Shown: positions 54,003 to 63,400, counted from the stretch's first letter. The stretch: DNA of 64,000 nucleotides from Candidatus Scalindua sp. SCAELEC01 (GCA_004282745.1 SHMT01000003.1:117825-181824), one strand, 5' to 3'. Notes: generated from the sequence alone by a model not told the origin. Numbers and translations are program-made.

Positions 54003-55736
54003 TCAATCTTGGTGGCGGATGAAAGGGAGCTGTTGTTGGTATGCATTTACCGCATTGGCCAATTCACCAAGTTCAGTATAACTGTCCCCTATTAGACTAA
54101 AGACCCTATCCCTATCTTGTATACTGAGCTCTTCATCAAGAGCTTTTTGATAGAATTCCAATGCTCTCTTAAACTGTTTGTCACCTGAAAGACAGATACC
54201 TGCATAAATAGTAGACTGAAGCGTCAAAGTCTCGTTTAATGTGTCTTGAGAAATGTTTTTGAAAATTTCAAAAGCACGTTTAAAATTTTCGTCCTCGTAA
54301 TAACATAAGGCCATTTCAAATTTCATACTACTTGCGTATACACTATCCGAATGGAGGCGTAATCCTTCACGGAGAGTCTTTTCTGCAATTCCAAACATCT
54401 TCAACTTGCGTAATGATTTCCCACCATAAAGAAAACCATATGGAGTGAGACTACTGTCATTAAACTCAGACAGAGCACCTTTATATAATTGATATGCCAC
54501 TAAGTAATTTTCAAGTTTAAAAAAACAATCCGCCAGTTTATAATAGGCATCTGCCAGAAAGTCGTTTTCTCCCTTGTACAGAATAAACTTATTTAATACG
54601 TCAATTGCTTTGGCATAATCACGCATTAAATAGTAGCAGTTCCCAATTTGATATTCGATCTCATTCTGAAATCCATTAAACAATTCTCTCTCTTTCATCC
54701 CCGCAAATGTCTTCAACGCTGATTCATACTCTTCCATTTCTAGGTAAGTATATCCTAAACGTAACTCCGCATCTCTTGAAATATCATTCCATTGATTCTC
54801 CGAAATTATATATTTGAAAATTTCGATTGCCTTTTGATAATTCTTCTGTTTTCTCCACAAATCACCAGCTTTAAGATAGGCCTCACCAACTTTAGCATCT
54901 CTGGGATATTTTTTTGCAAATAACAGGTAACTATTTAATGCATTCTCCGTATCTCCAAGCAATTCATAACATCTCCCAATATTATACATCGACTCGTTTC
55001 CTTTCAGGTATCCTTGGTATTTCTCTTTAATAATTTGAAACTCTTGTAAAGCTATTGTAGGAAGACCAGAAGCAAGATAAAAATTTCCAAGTTCATAATA
55101 CGCATCGGCAATGTTCTCATAATGTGGATATTTAATCATTGCCATCTGATATACCTGAACTGCCTTTTCCTTATAATACTCATAAGAAGAGACCATATCC
55201 AATTTGGTAGGTATTGTAACAAAGACAATTTCATCACTTACTATCGATTCAAGGCCACTTGAACCAATAAGGATCTCTATTATGTCGGTAAATGGGCTAT
55301 TCTCTAAAGAGACAGAAATAATCGCGGACAGTCTCTTTTTTTCTATATCCTCATCGATGAAAATTTTTCTCCCGCTATATAAAGCAAGCGCCTCGAGTAT
55401 ATCATTGATGGAGGTAAACCGTGCCTGCACACTATAAAAAACTATTCCTCTTTCGTTGACTTCCCTCGTAACACTCAGATTTTCATCCTTAGCAAGACGC
55501 TCAGTAATTTTTTTCCTATCAGGAAAAATCTCACGCTGTTTCAAATCCAACAACTTAATCAACCCTTCCAAGAGCTTTTTTTCAAAAACTAATCTTTTCC
55601 CATCACTATTTTCACGATCAACCGGCAAAAGGTCAACTTCCTCGTTCTGCAACCCTGCGCTGCACTCTATACAAAACGCCATAAAGATAATAAAAACCAA
55701 CGATACAAAAAGAGGAGACACTTTCTCTATCTTCAT
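54003..55736 (-). CDS. STN-domain and TPR-repeat envelope protein
   Basis: The 577-aa product has a signal peptide (to about residue 28), an STN/secretin-N0-like domain (FTSINDILEALALYSGRKIFIDEDI to IEILIGSSGLESIVSDEIVFV, about residues 105-175) and then about ten TPR-like repeats covering the rest (AYYELGNFYLASGLPTIALQ, MYNIGRCYELLGDTENALNS and so on). STN domains are found in secretins and TonB receptors; here there is no pore domain. A periplasmic scaffold near the outer membrane is likely. Followed 12 bp upstream by another TPR gene, so both are in one operon. Confidence 0.75.
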   Translation of the reverse strand: MKIEKVSPLFVSLVFIIFMAFCIECSAGLQNEEVDLLPVDRENSDGKRLVFEKKLLEGLIKLLDLKQREIFPDRKKITERLAKDENLSVTREVNERGIVFYSVQARFTSINDILEALALYSGRKIFIDEDIEKKRLSAIISVSLENSPFTDIIEILIGSSGLESIVSDEIVFVTIPTKLDMVSSYEYYKEKAVQVYQMAMIKYPHYENIADAYYELGNFYLASGLPTIALQEFQIIKEKYQGYLKGNESMYNIGRCYELLGDTENALNSYLLFAKKYPRDAKVGEAYLKAGDLWRKQKNYQKAIEIFKYIISENQWNDISRDAELRLGYTYLEMEEYESALKTFAGMKERELFNGFQNEIEYQIGNCYYLMRDYAKAIDVLNKFILYKGENDFLADAYYKLADCFFKLENYLVAYQLYKGALSEFNDSSLTPYGFLYGGKSLRKLKMFGIAEKTLREGLRLHSDSVYASSMKFEMALCYYEDENFKRAFEIFKNISQDTLNETLTLQSTIYAGICLSGDKQFKRALEFYQKALDEELSIQDRDRVFSLIGDSYTELGELANAVNAYQQQLPFIRHQD

Positions 55737-55747
55737 GAATTTACTCT

Positions 55748-56536
55748 TTATAATTCCCCATGATTACTTATTAGCTGAGCGTTATCCTTATGTTCCTTTG
55801 CTTGGGCAATATAACTTTCTGCGATTTTATAATACGCCTCTATAACCTTGGATTTTTCCGTTTTACCATCGTATTCAGCCTCTTTTGCAACTAATAAGTA
55901 TAATACTCTCCGTGCTTCACCAAACTCACCTAGATGAATAAGACACTTTCCCACTCCTAATTGAGCATTTAACCTGTACGGTGTATCAAAGAAACCATTC
56001 AATACCATATGGTAGGTTTCTTTAGCCAGTTCAAAATCCCCCAAATAGTAATAGCATTCGGCGAGATTGTTAACCACCTTGTCTTTTTCACTAAAAACAA
56101 TCTTTGCGGTAGAGATCTCTTCGTAAAGACGTACCGCCTTATCATATTGTTCATACTCGAAATAAAGATTGGCTTCTTTGATTTTCTTCTTTAACGTGAA
56201 CAGCAATTCATCTTTGGAATGTGGTTCTTCTTGTGAGAGACCTTTGTGCAATCCAGTTGACACCTTCAAGTTTTCACTTTCATTCTGAACCTTATCGGTA
56301 TTTAGTTTCTTATCCATAGAATGGACATCAACTATCTCCTTAATGGCTTTTTTTTCTTTATTAATCCAACTCTGTTGCACCAAGATAAGCACAACGATTA
56401 ATGATAGAATTGCAAGGTTTATGTAGACGAAAACTTTATACCCACCGGATCCTTGAATAAAGGAATCCAACCTCGCCGGTATAAATTTGCACTTTTTTGG
56501 TATACGTTTAAGACTTTCAGGTATAAATTTGAGCAT
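55748..56536 (-). CDS. Membrane-anchored TPR protein
   Basis: The 262-aa product has one membrane helix (about residues 33-53) and TPR-like repeats in its C-terminal half (ANLYFEYEQYDKAVRLYEEI, LAECYYYLGDFELAKETYHM, LGVGKCLIHLGEFGEARRVL). The ATG at 56536 (GTG one codon upstream) has GAGGA at the right distance. Pairs with the STN-TPR protein. No family name. Confidence 0.7.
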   Translation of the reverse strand: MLKFIPESLKRIPKKCKFIPARLDSFIQGSGGYKVFVYINLAILSLIVVLILVQQSWINKEKKAIKEIVDVHSMDKKLNTDKVQNESENLKVSTGLHKGLSQEEPHSKDELLFTLKKKIKEANLYFEYEQYDKAVRLYEEISTAKIVFSEKDKVVNNLAECYYYLGDFELAKETYHMVLNGFFDTPYRLNAQLGVGKCLIHLGEFGEARRVLYLLVAKEAEYDGKTEKSKVIEAYYKIAESYIAQAKEHKDNAQLISNHGEL

Positions 56537-56640
56537 CACGTAATTCCTCTTCTACGTTCTTGAGATAACCCCTTACACAAATTGTGCTCTCAAGAGTAAC
56601 TCGTTAAAAGATTGCAATAAAAAAAATTTTGTTTTGGATT

Positions 56641-56804
56641 TATACTCATTTCATAATGGTTTTCAGATAAAATCCGAGAAAAAACGGGGCAAGTAAAATC
56701 TTCGATGCCTTTTGTCCGGGAATAACGGTCCGCCTGAACGACAGGTGGGCAGGCAACCAAGATTTGTTTTCTACAAAACCGAAAATCAAATCGGTTTTAG
56801 TATA
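56641..56804. repeat. Inverted-end element B, second copy
   Basis: This 164-bp copy is inverted relative to 15317-15552. It begins TATACTCATTTCATAATGG and ends CGGTTTTAGTATA, and shares the central CAACCAAGATTTG segment. It ends 5 bp from the stop of the receiver/degenerate PP2C gene, so its insertion may have shaped that gene's 3' end. Confidence 0.7.
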
Positions 56805-56808
56805 TGTT

Positions 56809-57948
56809 TCAGTTTTGCCCGAAACCCGCAGTATGATCCCAATCAAGATTCATTAATAAGTACGTTTCATCGCCATAGGCTGTCTCTTTCTCGTTCAAAA
56901 ACAAGGGGGCAAAAACATTATCATTCAGTTGCATTCTTTTATTATCTTTCGTTGACAACAAAACAACATCAACTGCTTGCCTCAAAAGCCGTTCTCTTTC
57001 TGCAATATTCGTTATCGAATTACAACCGAGCAATAACAATCGGCTTTGACCGCCATAAGCCATAGAGCTCTCACATATCTCAACCGTTGGAGAAACACCT
57101 AACCAACCAGGGCAAGATTCCATGATTTCAATCTTCCCTGTTGGAGAAAAAACCGAACACACGAGATTACTCCCATAACTTACATACCGGATTTCACACT
57201 TCTTCACATCCACCAGTAAACAGATCAATGAGACCTCAACACGAGGAGAAATATTGCTTGACAAAAATTCATTGATAGTTGCTACTATTTTCCTTGGAGC
57301 ACTCTTCACATTCGACCTGAAGAGCGTCTGAATCATTATCGTTATTTGCTTATTCCCCCACCACTCTTTTGATCTTTTATCCCTACTCTTAATATAGCCA
57401 AATATTGCCACCGCTCGGTTAGTGCTCCTTACAGCAAAATCAAAAACAGCCGTATCCTTCTCTTGGAATACTGACACACCTTTATGATACGACACACCTG
57501 TTGGCACCAACAGAGAATCTGTTATTGATAATCCTTCACGGTTCCCCATTCCAGAAGATCCGGTATTCATCTCTTTTTCTTGCGAAAAACGCTTCAGGTT
57601 TCTTGTTATTCCATCTTTTATCTCTTGCAGTTTAAATGGCTTATTAAACAAGTCCGCAACACCTAACCTCATTGCTTCTTTTATCGTCTCTCCTGAACCG
57701 TATGCTGTAATGATAATAACATTTACCAGCAAACAATTTTTCTTAATCTCACGGATAAGCTGTAGCCCATCCATCCCTTGCATTTTGATATCGGTAATAA
57801 GCAAATCATATGATGTGATCTTGAAACGTTCCAAAGCTTGAAAGCCATCATTGGCAACATCAACACGATAACCTTCTCCAACCAGGGTCTCTTGTAACAC
57901 ACACCTTAGCGTTTCTTCGTCATCAACTACTAAAATCTTGAAGTTCAT
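56809..57948 (-). CDS. Receiver domain with degenerate PP2C-like (SpoIIE) domain
   Basis: The 379-aa product has an N-terminal receiver domain (Asp9-Asp10, phosphoacceptor Asp53 in ITDIKMQG) and a C-terminal half that resembles RsbU/SpoIIE phosphatases (VSLICLLVDVKKCEIRYVSYGSNLV, ESCPGWLGVSPT). The catalytic D-x-x-G-H-G is not found; the aligned segment reads AVAIFGYIKSRDKR. It is thus likely a pseudo-phosphatase that binds a partner. ATG at 57948 fits the receiver start. It lies directly after the MshEN-HisKA gene; the element at 56641-56804 lies just beyond its end. Confidence 0.7.
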   Translation of the reverse strand: MNFKILVVDDEETLRCVLQETLVGEGYRVDVANDGFQALERFKITSYDLLITDIKMQGMDGLQLIREIKKNCLLVNVIIITAYGSGETIKEAMRLGVADLFNKPFKLQEIKDGITRNLKRFSQEKEMNTGSSGMGNREGLSITDSLLVPTGVSYHKGVSVFQEKDTAVFDFAVRSTNRAVAIFGYIKSRDKRSKEWWGNKQITIMIQTLFRSNVKSAPRKIVATINEFLSSNISPRVEVSLICLLVDVKKCEIRYVSYGSNLVCSVFSPTGKIEIMESCPGWLGVSPTVEICESSMAYGGQSRLLLLGCNSITNIAERERLLRQAVDVVLLSTKDNKRMQLNDNVFAPLFLNEKETAYGDETYLLMNLDWDHTAGFGQN

Positions 57949-57973
57949 TTCCCGATTTCCCAATTACATAATT

Positions 57974-58456
57974 TTACTTATGAGAGAATTCCCTAAAAAG
58001 ATCTTTGGCTACTTTTTCCAAACTATCTATCTCTTTAAAAATCATCTTAAAAAACTTTTCAGTTACATCACTTGTCTCAACCTTGTCTCTTAGGACCTCA
58101 ACGGCAGCAGAAATACCAGATAATGGATTTCGTATCTTGTGGGTTATCACACCGATCAACTCGTTTAGATCTTCGAAGTATTCAGATTCCCGATATTTAT
58201 CTGCTAACTTCTTAATTTTATCATCATCGTTTAAATCCAAACCAAACTTGTTTGTGTCTGGTGAATACAGAAGCTGTCTATTCAACGCAAGATCTAAATC
58301 ATCCTTTGAAATCAAACTTAACTCAATTAAAATTCCGCCTAAAAGTTTTGACGGCGAAGCCTTTTCTTGGATAGATAAAGCAGATTCCAAATCTTCCAAG
58401 CGAACCTTACCCTCATCAATCAATATCTGTCCCAGTCTTTTTTCAAATACCTTCAC
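57974..58456 (-). CDS. MshEN (cyclic-di-GMP binding) plus HisKA protein, no ATPase domain
   Basis: The 160-aa product has two MshEN-type half motifs (RLGQILIDEGKVRLEDLESAL, residues 7-27; LLGGILIELSLISKDDLDLAL, residues 38-58), known from MshE as a cyclic-di-GMP binding fold, and then a HisKA-like dimer helix with the phospho-His His106 (ITHKIRNPLSGI). The HATPase domain is missing; the protein stops after the H-box helix. It may be a phosphotransfer or ligand-gated partner for the receiver protein next to it. It starts at GTG with AGGAG. The gap after it is 25 bp. Confidence 0.7.
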   Translation of the reverse strand: MKVFEKRLGQILIDEGKVRLEDLESALSIQEKASPSKLLGGILIELSLISKDDLDLALNRQLLYSPDTNKFGLDLNDDDKIKKLADKYRESEYFEDLNELIGVITHKIRNPLSGISAAVEVLRDKVETSDVTEKFFKMIFKEIDSLEKVAKDLFREFSHK

Positions 58457-58535
58457 ACCATCTCCTTTTGTGGGATTGTATACCGCGCTTTATAGAAAAA
58501 ACGTTGTACTATTCTCCTTTGCTTCTGCCCTGAAA

Positions 58536-59933
58536 CTACTGTTTTATATTATATTGTTTTATCTTATTATATAATGTGGTGCGGTTGATACCCAAAATAT
58601 TTGCAGCTTTTGTCATTCTCCATGATGTATCCTTAAGGATTTTCTGAATATGTTTGTTCTCGATAGCAGAGATAGAGTGATCCGTTATCATATCTTCAGC
58701 GTCGCTTTGTTTACTAAATACGTTACCTAATAAAATATGCTCAGCAGAAAGGGTATTTGTACATGAAAGGAGAACTGCCCGCTCTATCACATTTTTCAAT
58801 TCTCTCACATTTCCAGGCCAATCATAATTCACCAGAATATTCTCTATTTCTGGAGTTATAGTATCGACCTTCTTTTTAAATTCGTTATTAAATTTGAGCA
58901 CAAAGGATTTTGCAAGAGGTACAATATCATCCCGCCTCTCCCTCAAGGGATACAAATATACAGGTAAAACTTTTAAGCGATAATAGAGATCCTTTCTAAA
59001 TTGACCTTTATCAACTTCTTCTTCCAGATGCCGATTTGTAGAGGCTATTATCCTCACATCCACATCTATATCATCTATACCACCAACCCTTTTGAACCTC
59101 TTTTCCTGTAACACTCTTAATAGTTTAGCCTGTAGCGGCATACTCATTTCACCTATTTCATCAAGAAATATAGAACCTCTCTGTGCGACCTCAAACAAAC
59201 CGGACTTGCCTGTTGAAGATGCGCCCGTAAAGGCACCTTTTTCATAACCAAACAACTCCGCTTCAAGCAGATTTTCTGTCAAAGCAGCGCAATTAATATC
59301 AACAAATCTGTAATTGCTCCGAGAACTCATAGTGTGGATATAATTCGCAATCAATTCCTTACCTGTTCCACTCTCCCCCTGAATCAGTACCGTGCTAGAT
59401 GGACTTTTCGCTATTATTTTCACATGCTCAAAGACCTTCTTCATCTCTTTACTGACAGCAATTACATTTTCGAACCCAATGACACCGGCCTTTTCCCTTA
59501 ACCGTATCACCTCCCTCATGAGAGATTGAGTGCTTAAGGCCTTACCAACGACAACCTTAATATGCTCAATCTTAAAGGGTTTCTCCAGATAATCAAAAGC
59601 GCCTGCCTTGATCGCAGTTACCGCTGTATCCACTGAGCCGTGCCCTGTCAAAAGAATTACGAGTATATTCCGATCAAGAGTTTTAACCTCTCGTAATAGG
59701 TCAATACCGTTCATTCCCGGCATTTTCAAATCTACTAAGACTAGATCAGGAATCACTCTCTTAATTAAGCTTAAGGAATTTTTCCCATTCTCTTCGATAT
59801 AGACCTTATAACCTTCTCCCTCTAATGCCTCTTTTAAACAAGACCTAATGGTCTCCTCATCATCAACAACAAGAATTACCGGCTTTACTCCTGTCTGACT
59901 TTCAGCCTTATGATCGTTCTTACTATCATTCAT
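58536..59933 (-). CDS. Second sigma-54 response regulator (NtrC type)
   Basis: The 465-aa product has a receiver (Asp68 in LVDLKMPGMNG), an AAA+ domain with GESGTGKE and GAFTGAS, and a Fis-type HTH (SWRMTKAANILGINRTTLYNKI). All sigma-54 activator residues are intact. It lies directly upstream of the MshEN-HisKA gene, so the three genes (this, MshEN-HisKA, receiver/PP2C-like) may form one signalling unit. Confidence 0.93.
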   Translation of the reverse strand: MNDSKNDHKAESQTGVKPVILVVDDEETIRSCLKEALEGEGYKVYIEENGKNSLSLIKRVIPDLVLVDLKMPGMNGIDLLREVKTLDRNILVILLTGHGSVDTAVTAIKAGAFDYLEKPFKIEHIKVVVGKALSTQSLMREVIRLREKAGVIGFENVIAVSKEMKKVFEHVKIIAKSPSSTVLIQGESGTGKELIANYIHTMSSRSNYRFVDINCAALTENLLEAELFGYEKGAFTGASSTGKSGLFEVAQRGSIFLDEIGEMSMPLQAKLLRVLQEKRFKRVGGIDDIDVDVRIIASTNRHLEEEVDKGQFRKDLYYRLKVLPVYLYPLRERRDDIVPLAKSFVLKFNNEFKKKVDTITPEIENILVNYDWPGNVRELKNVIERAVLLSCTNTLSAEHILLGNVFSKQSDAEDMITDHSISAIENKHIQKILKDTSWRMTKAANILGINRTTLYNKIKQYNIKQ

Positions 59934-60210
59934 TTCCCAGATTCCTCCGAATTTCTGGATCCAATAAATATTATTCGATTACACTTAAGATAACGCTGCA
60001 TCACGCTATAAGAAAACTTGGTGCCAAAATACTCATAGAAAAACCTACAAATTCTATTATTAAAATTTTCCATTTCATAAAAGCTGCCATGACTAACAGA
60101 AAATAATATATGGGAGTGGTAGCATTCTACACAAAATGTTTAAAAAATAAACACTTTATTTTGATCTTATTATATAAATATTGAATCTTAAAATGCAATT
60201 CAACGGAATA

Positions 60211-61455
60211 TTACTCATGAACGGACGCTGATAAGTTGTTGATCTCTTCCCTAATACGCTCAATTTCTTCACTGTCTCTTGCATATTTCATGCACACTTC
60301 GAGATGTTTCTGTGCTCTTTCGGTAAAACCACTCTTCTTTAATAACCCCGCCAGGGCTAAACGAACCACATTATTGCTCTTATTTATTTCCAATGCCTTT
60401 TCAAAGGCTTGTATCGCCTCACTGTCCATACCTTCCCAACTATACAACTTGCCAATTTCTTTATAGTGCTCAACAAGGTTTATGGGGTAGACATTGATAG
60501 CATTTCGGTATATCTCTATGGCTTTTTCGGTATTACCCTTACTTACATAAATATTTGCAACTTCTTTAAACGGATCAAGACCGGTAGAGAGAAATACTTC
60601 AAGAACTTTTTCATCATAACTACTCTGTAATAGATTGAGAATCCCCTCACCTTCTTCGATAATCTTGTCACCTAATCCGGGAGAACTATCTTTTTGTACC
60701 GATAGGTCATTTATCGGTGACTTTCCTGACAGATAGAGAGTCATGAGGACCGCTCGAATTCCAACGGAATCTCGCAGATCTGAAAGTAATTCCTTTAGTT
60801 TTTTTTCCGCCACACCAAAGGTATAGAGTCCCTGAGTATATTGCCCATAAATGTAAAGCGCATCATTATAAGAGTTTATGCTTTTACAATAGTGTAATAT
60901 TTTACGAGTCAACCCATCTAGCATCTGCTTTAATAAATCTTCAGCCTGTCCCTCAATATCAACAAATCCTAACATTTTATTGTCCCTTACATCTATAATC
61001 TCAGCATCAACCCTCAAAGCATGAGCAAACTCAGAGATACTACCCTTTATGACATAGTCAGCCCTTAATTTTTTGGAAAACCGCTGAATATTCCTTCTAT
61101 CTAAGCGGGATATAACATCTACCTGGTTTGCGGTAAATCCACCTCCTATTCTTTTTATGTTATCCACGTTTATCAAGTTACTCGGCAGCATAGTAATTAC
61201 TGTCTCATACACCTTGTCTCTTTCCACCGCTTCAAAATAGTTTGTTTGAGTAACCATACTCCTCAATACATCAGAAACCATTTCGCCAATATCCCTATGG
61301 GTATTGTCTCTGAATGGTAGAACAACCATCTTATATCTCCTTGCTGCTTCACACTCAGAAGAGATATGAAACATGAAAATACCCATAAACAATGCAATTA
61401 TGAAACTGCTCAAGATCATGTCAAACAAGGAGAAAGATTTACCTCTATTTACCAT
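60211..61455 (-). CDS. CsgG-like and TPR envelope protein
   Basis: The 414-aa product has a hydrophobic N-terminal helix, a CsgG/TolB-like alpha-beta domain (RRYKMVVLPFRDNTHRDIGEMVSDVLRSM, then KLRADYVIKGSISEF, AEIIDVRDNKMLG) and C-terminal TPR repeats (IYRNAINVYPINLVEHYKEIGKLYSWEG and the next). CsgG-like folds are found in FlgT/FlgO-type flagellar outer-membrane parts. ATG at 61455 has GGAG 8 nt upstream. A sigma-54 candidate precedes it. A flagellar envelope role is inferred from the promoter and context. Confidence 0.7.
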   Translation of the reverse strand: MVNRGKSFSLFDMILSSFIIALFMGIFMFHISSECEAARRYKMVVLPFRDNTHRDIGEMVSDVLRSMVTQTNYFEAVERDKVYETVITMLPSNLINVDNIKRIGGGFTANQVDVISRLDRRNIQRFSKKLRADYVIKGSISEFAHALRVDAEIIDVRDNKMLGFVDIEGQAEDLLKQMLDGLTRKILHYCKSINSYNDALYIYGQYTQGLYTFGVAEKKLKELLSDLRDSVGIRAVLMTLYLSGKSPINDLSVQKDSSPGLGDKIIEEGEGILNLLQSSYDEKVLEVFLSTGLDPFKEVANIYVSKGNTEKAIEIYRNAINVYPINLVEHYKEIGKLYSWEGMDSEAIQAFEKALEINKSNNVVRLALAGLLKKSGFTERAQKHLEVCMKYARDSEEIERIREEINNLSASVHE

Positions 61456-61546
61456 TGATATCTCCATAGAGTAAGTGAATGATTTCGATGTCCTCTGTAC
61501 CGAGATTAAGAAAATGGAGTAACACCTGCACTCTCTATTAAACCAC

Positions 61547-61561
61547 GCATAATCAATGCCA
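61547..61561 (-). promoter_or_regulatory. Sigma-54 promoter candidate for the CsgG/TPR gene
   Basis: The minus strand reads TGGCATTGATTATGC, GG-N10-GC. The -12 half is ATGC instead of TTGC. Predicted start near 61535, about 80 nt before the ATG. Confidence 0.55.
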
Positions 61562-61818
61562 AATAAACAGCTATTGATAATATCGTTCGCTTAGCGAAAA
61601 AAAGAGCAATGATGTAAAATGTTACATTTTAATGTTGCCTCTTGGAATGAAAAAATAGGTGTGTGCCTGTAATATATACCCATTGCAAAATGGTTTCAGG
61701 TACCAATAATTACACTTTATAATGGTCTTTTTACACTTCTGGAATGCAACCGAGAGTGAACAGGAAAATTTTTCTGGTGAGGGGAAAAAACAGGTAAGAA
61801 CTCTAGCTTAAAATTAAG

Positions 61819-61875
61819 TAAGCTTGCCAGGCAGTAAACAAATTTTTGCCCGGCAAGCTTATTTAGTTTTTTACC
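61819..61875. terminator. Strong terminator-like hairpin after flgM
   Basis: TAAGCTTGCC (61819-61828) pairs with GGCAAGCTTA (61852-61861), extended by GG/CC on the loop side. TTTAGTTTTTT follows on the plus strand; on the minus strand it ends the flgM transcript. Confidence 0.75.
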
Positions 61876-62004
61876 AAGAGTAACGATAACAAAAGATTTT
61901 GCAGACTCTTCATCAACTTGAGAGGCATTTCTACCGATACCCCTGTTAGCCAGACCGAACTATTGAGGACCGTTCCGAATATGAGAAGAGAGTGCTTCTG
62001 AAAC

Positions 62005-62334
62005 CTAAATTGTCAACTTCTTTATCGCTCCTGCAACTTTGTCAACAACATCCTGATTATCGTAAAATCCGCTTTCCATACGTTTTATTGCATTTTCAAC
62101 CTTTCCCTGCCGAACATCTGGTACTTTTTCCAGATCAGCCTTAAGCTTCGATAACGTATTTTGTAGACCCTGCGCTTCTTCTGAAATTTCCACCTTATCT
62201 ACTACGCCAAGATTACCACCCTCTTTCGCTAATCCGGAAAGAGGGTTAATCCCCTCATTTTTCTTAAGAGCATGATCACCCTTAATATTGCCAACCTGTC
62301 CATTACCTACATGAGAAATACTTTCTATTGACAT
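62005..62334 (-). CDS. flgM: Anti-sigma-28 factor FlgM
   Basis: FlgM holds FliA until it is exported through the finished hook. The 109-aa product ends with the FlgM C-terminal pattern: VDKVEISEEAQGLQNTLSKLKADLEKVPDVRQGKVENAIKRMESGFY-DNQDVVDKVAGAI. ATG at 62334 has GGAGG 8 nt upstream; a GTG three codons earlier overlaps that site. A terminator follows. Confidence 0.9.
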   Translation of the reverse strand: MSIESISHVGNGQVGNIKGDHALKKNEGINPLSGLAKEGGNLGVVDKVEISEEAQGLQNTLSKLKADLEKVPDVRQGKVENAIKRMESGFYDNQDVVDKVAGAIKKLTI

Positions 62335-63295
62335 TATAAACACCTCCTATTCCGCAAATAGTAAGAAAGGTATAACTGAACCATGCACACAATTATTCAC
62401 CAATCTTCCTTTTGGTTTAATAAAAAATCCTCTACCAAAGACTTAGGATCGACCCTAATCCAACGATGATCACACATGGCTACACCTTAGACATGCAAGG
62501 TCTCGGATACCGTGGATTCAAGACACTTTAACCCACAAGTAAATAAAGAATCTCCCTACATGTAACAATATACTTTTAAAGAGTGACGGATGATTCTTTA
62601 AAATTGATGGATAAATATCATCAAAATACTCATATTCTAGCCCTTCCAATTTTACACTCCTTACATAAAAGATACAACAGCTTTTCTCTTTACTATCGTC
62701 ACTCCTTAAGAATACTTTAGCTAAAAAACCTAAAAATAAGCAACCGTTGTGCCACAATCTTGTATGATCAATAATCTGATAGGGTATGCAGATCAAATAA
62801 AAAGGATTTGTCCGATATTGAGAATTATATCGCTACTCATTTTATCGTATTTCGTAACAATACTCATGTATAACTATTAAACAGTTTGGAGAAAATGACC
62901 TCTTAGAGCATCTATCAATAAGCAGTGAAGTTATTCCTGAAACGTTTCCATCTCTCAGCCGTAACAAAAACTTCCATCCCAGATAATAAGCTAACTTTAT
63001 TGCTCAATTGTTTAATGATAATTACTAATTGCTACCAGATTTTCTCTCTTAACTCACTTTTACTCAAAACTTCATTGCTTACCTCTGAAATCGGCAAATA
63101 TTTTGCGTATTACCAGCATAAAAGACAATTTGTAAGCATTCACAAGTTTAGCTATCACAGTTTGATGATACATTTCTGGATGGGAAGTGCATACGGATAG
63201 CAGTTGGGTTTTCTGAGTACCGCTAACATTTCAAAGTTATATTAATTCTGAGCAAAAAAAATGCCTCCGGTTCGGTATGCAATAAAACATATCAT
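62335..63295. other. Large intergenic region between flgM and cheY
   Basis: About 960 bp, AT-rich. Two small ORFs (62518-62796 minus, 62925-63200 plus) have no ribosome site or recognisable product and are not called. No sigma-54 or sigma-28 motif for flgM was found, so its promoter is not assigned. Confidence 0.4.
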
Positions 63296-63323
63296 TAAAG
63301 TTTTTAAAGGCATATTCCGAAGA
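63296..63323 (+). promoter_or_regulatory. Sigma-28 promoter candidate for cheY
   Basis: TAAAGTTT (63296-63303) and TCCGAAGA (63316-63323) are 12 bp apart; the sigma-28 consensus is TAAAGTTT-N11-GCCGATAA. The -35 match is perfect. The predicted start lies about 70 nt before cheY. Confidence 0.55.
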
Positions 63324-63400
63324 TAAAAAACATGTGATAGGACCGAAAACAATTTAGGGTCAAATACGAAATTTTTTCTAAGAAAGGTCAGGTGTCAAAA

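Larger units (their letters stand above)
61456..62004. other. Gap between flgM and the CsgG/TPR gene
   Basis: A 549-bp non-coding gap with a promoter candidate at 61547-61561 and a terminator at 61819-61875. Confidence 0.45.

Noticed and set aside
62518..62796. 92-aa minus-strand reading frame
   Set aside because: TTG start, no ribosome site, no recognisable family; possibly a relic.
62925..63200. 91-aa plus-strand reading frame
   Set aside because: No ribosome site; composition looks like non-coding AT-rich DNA.
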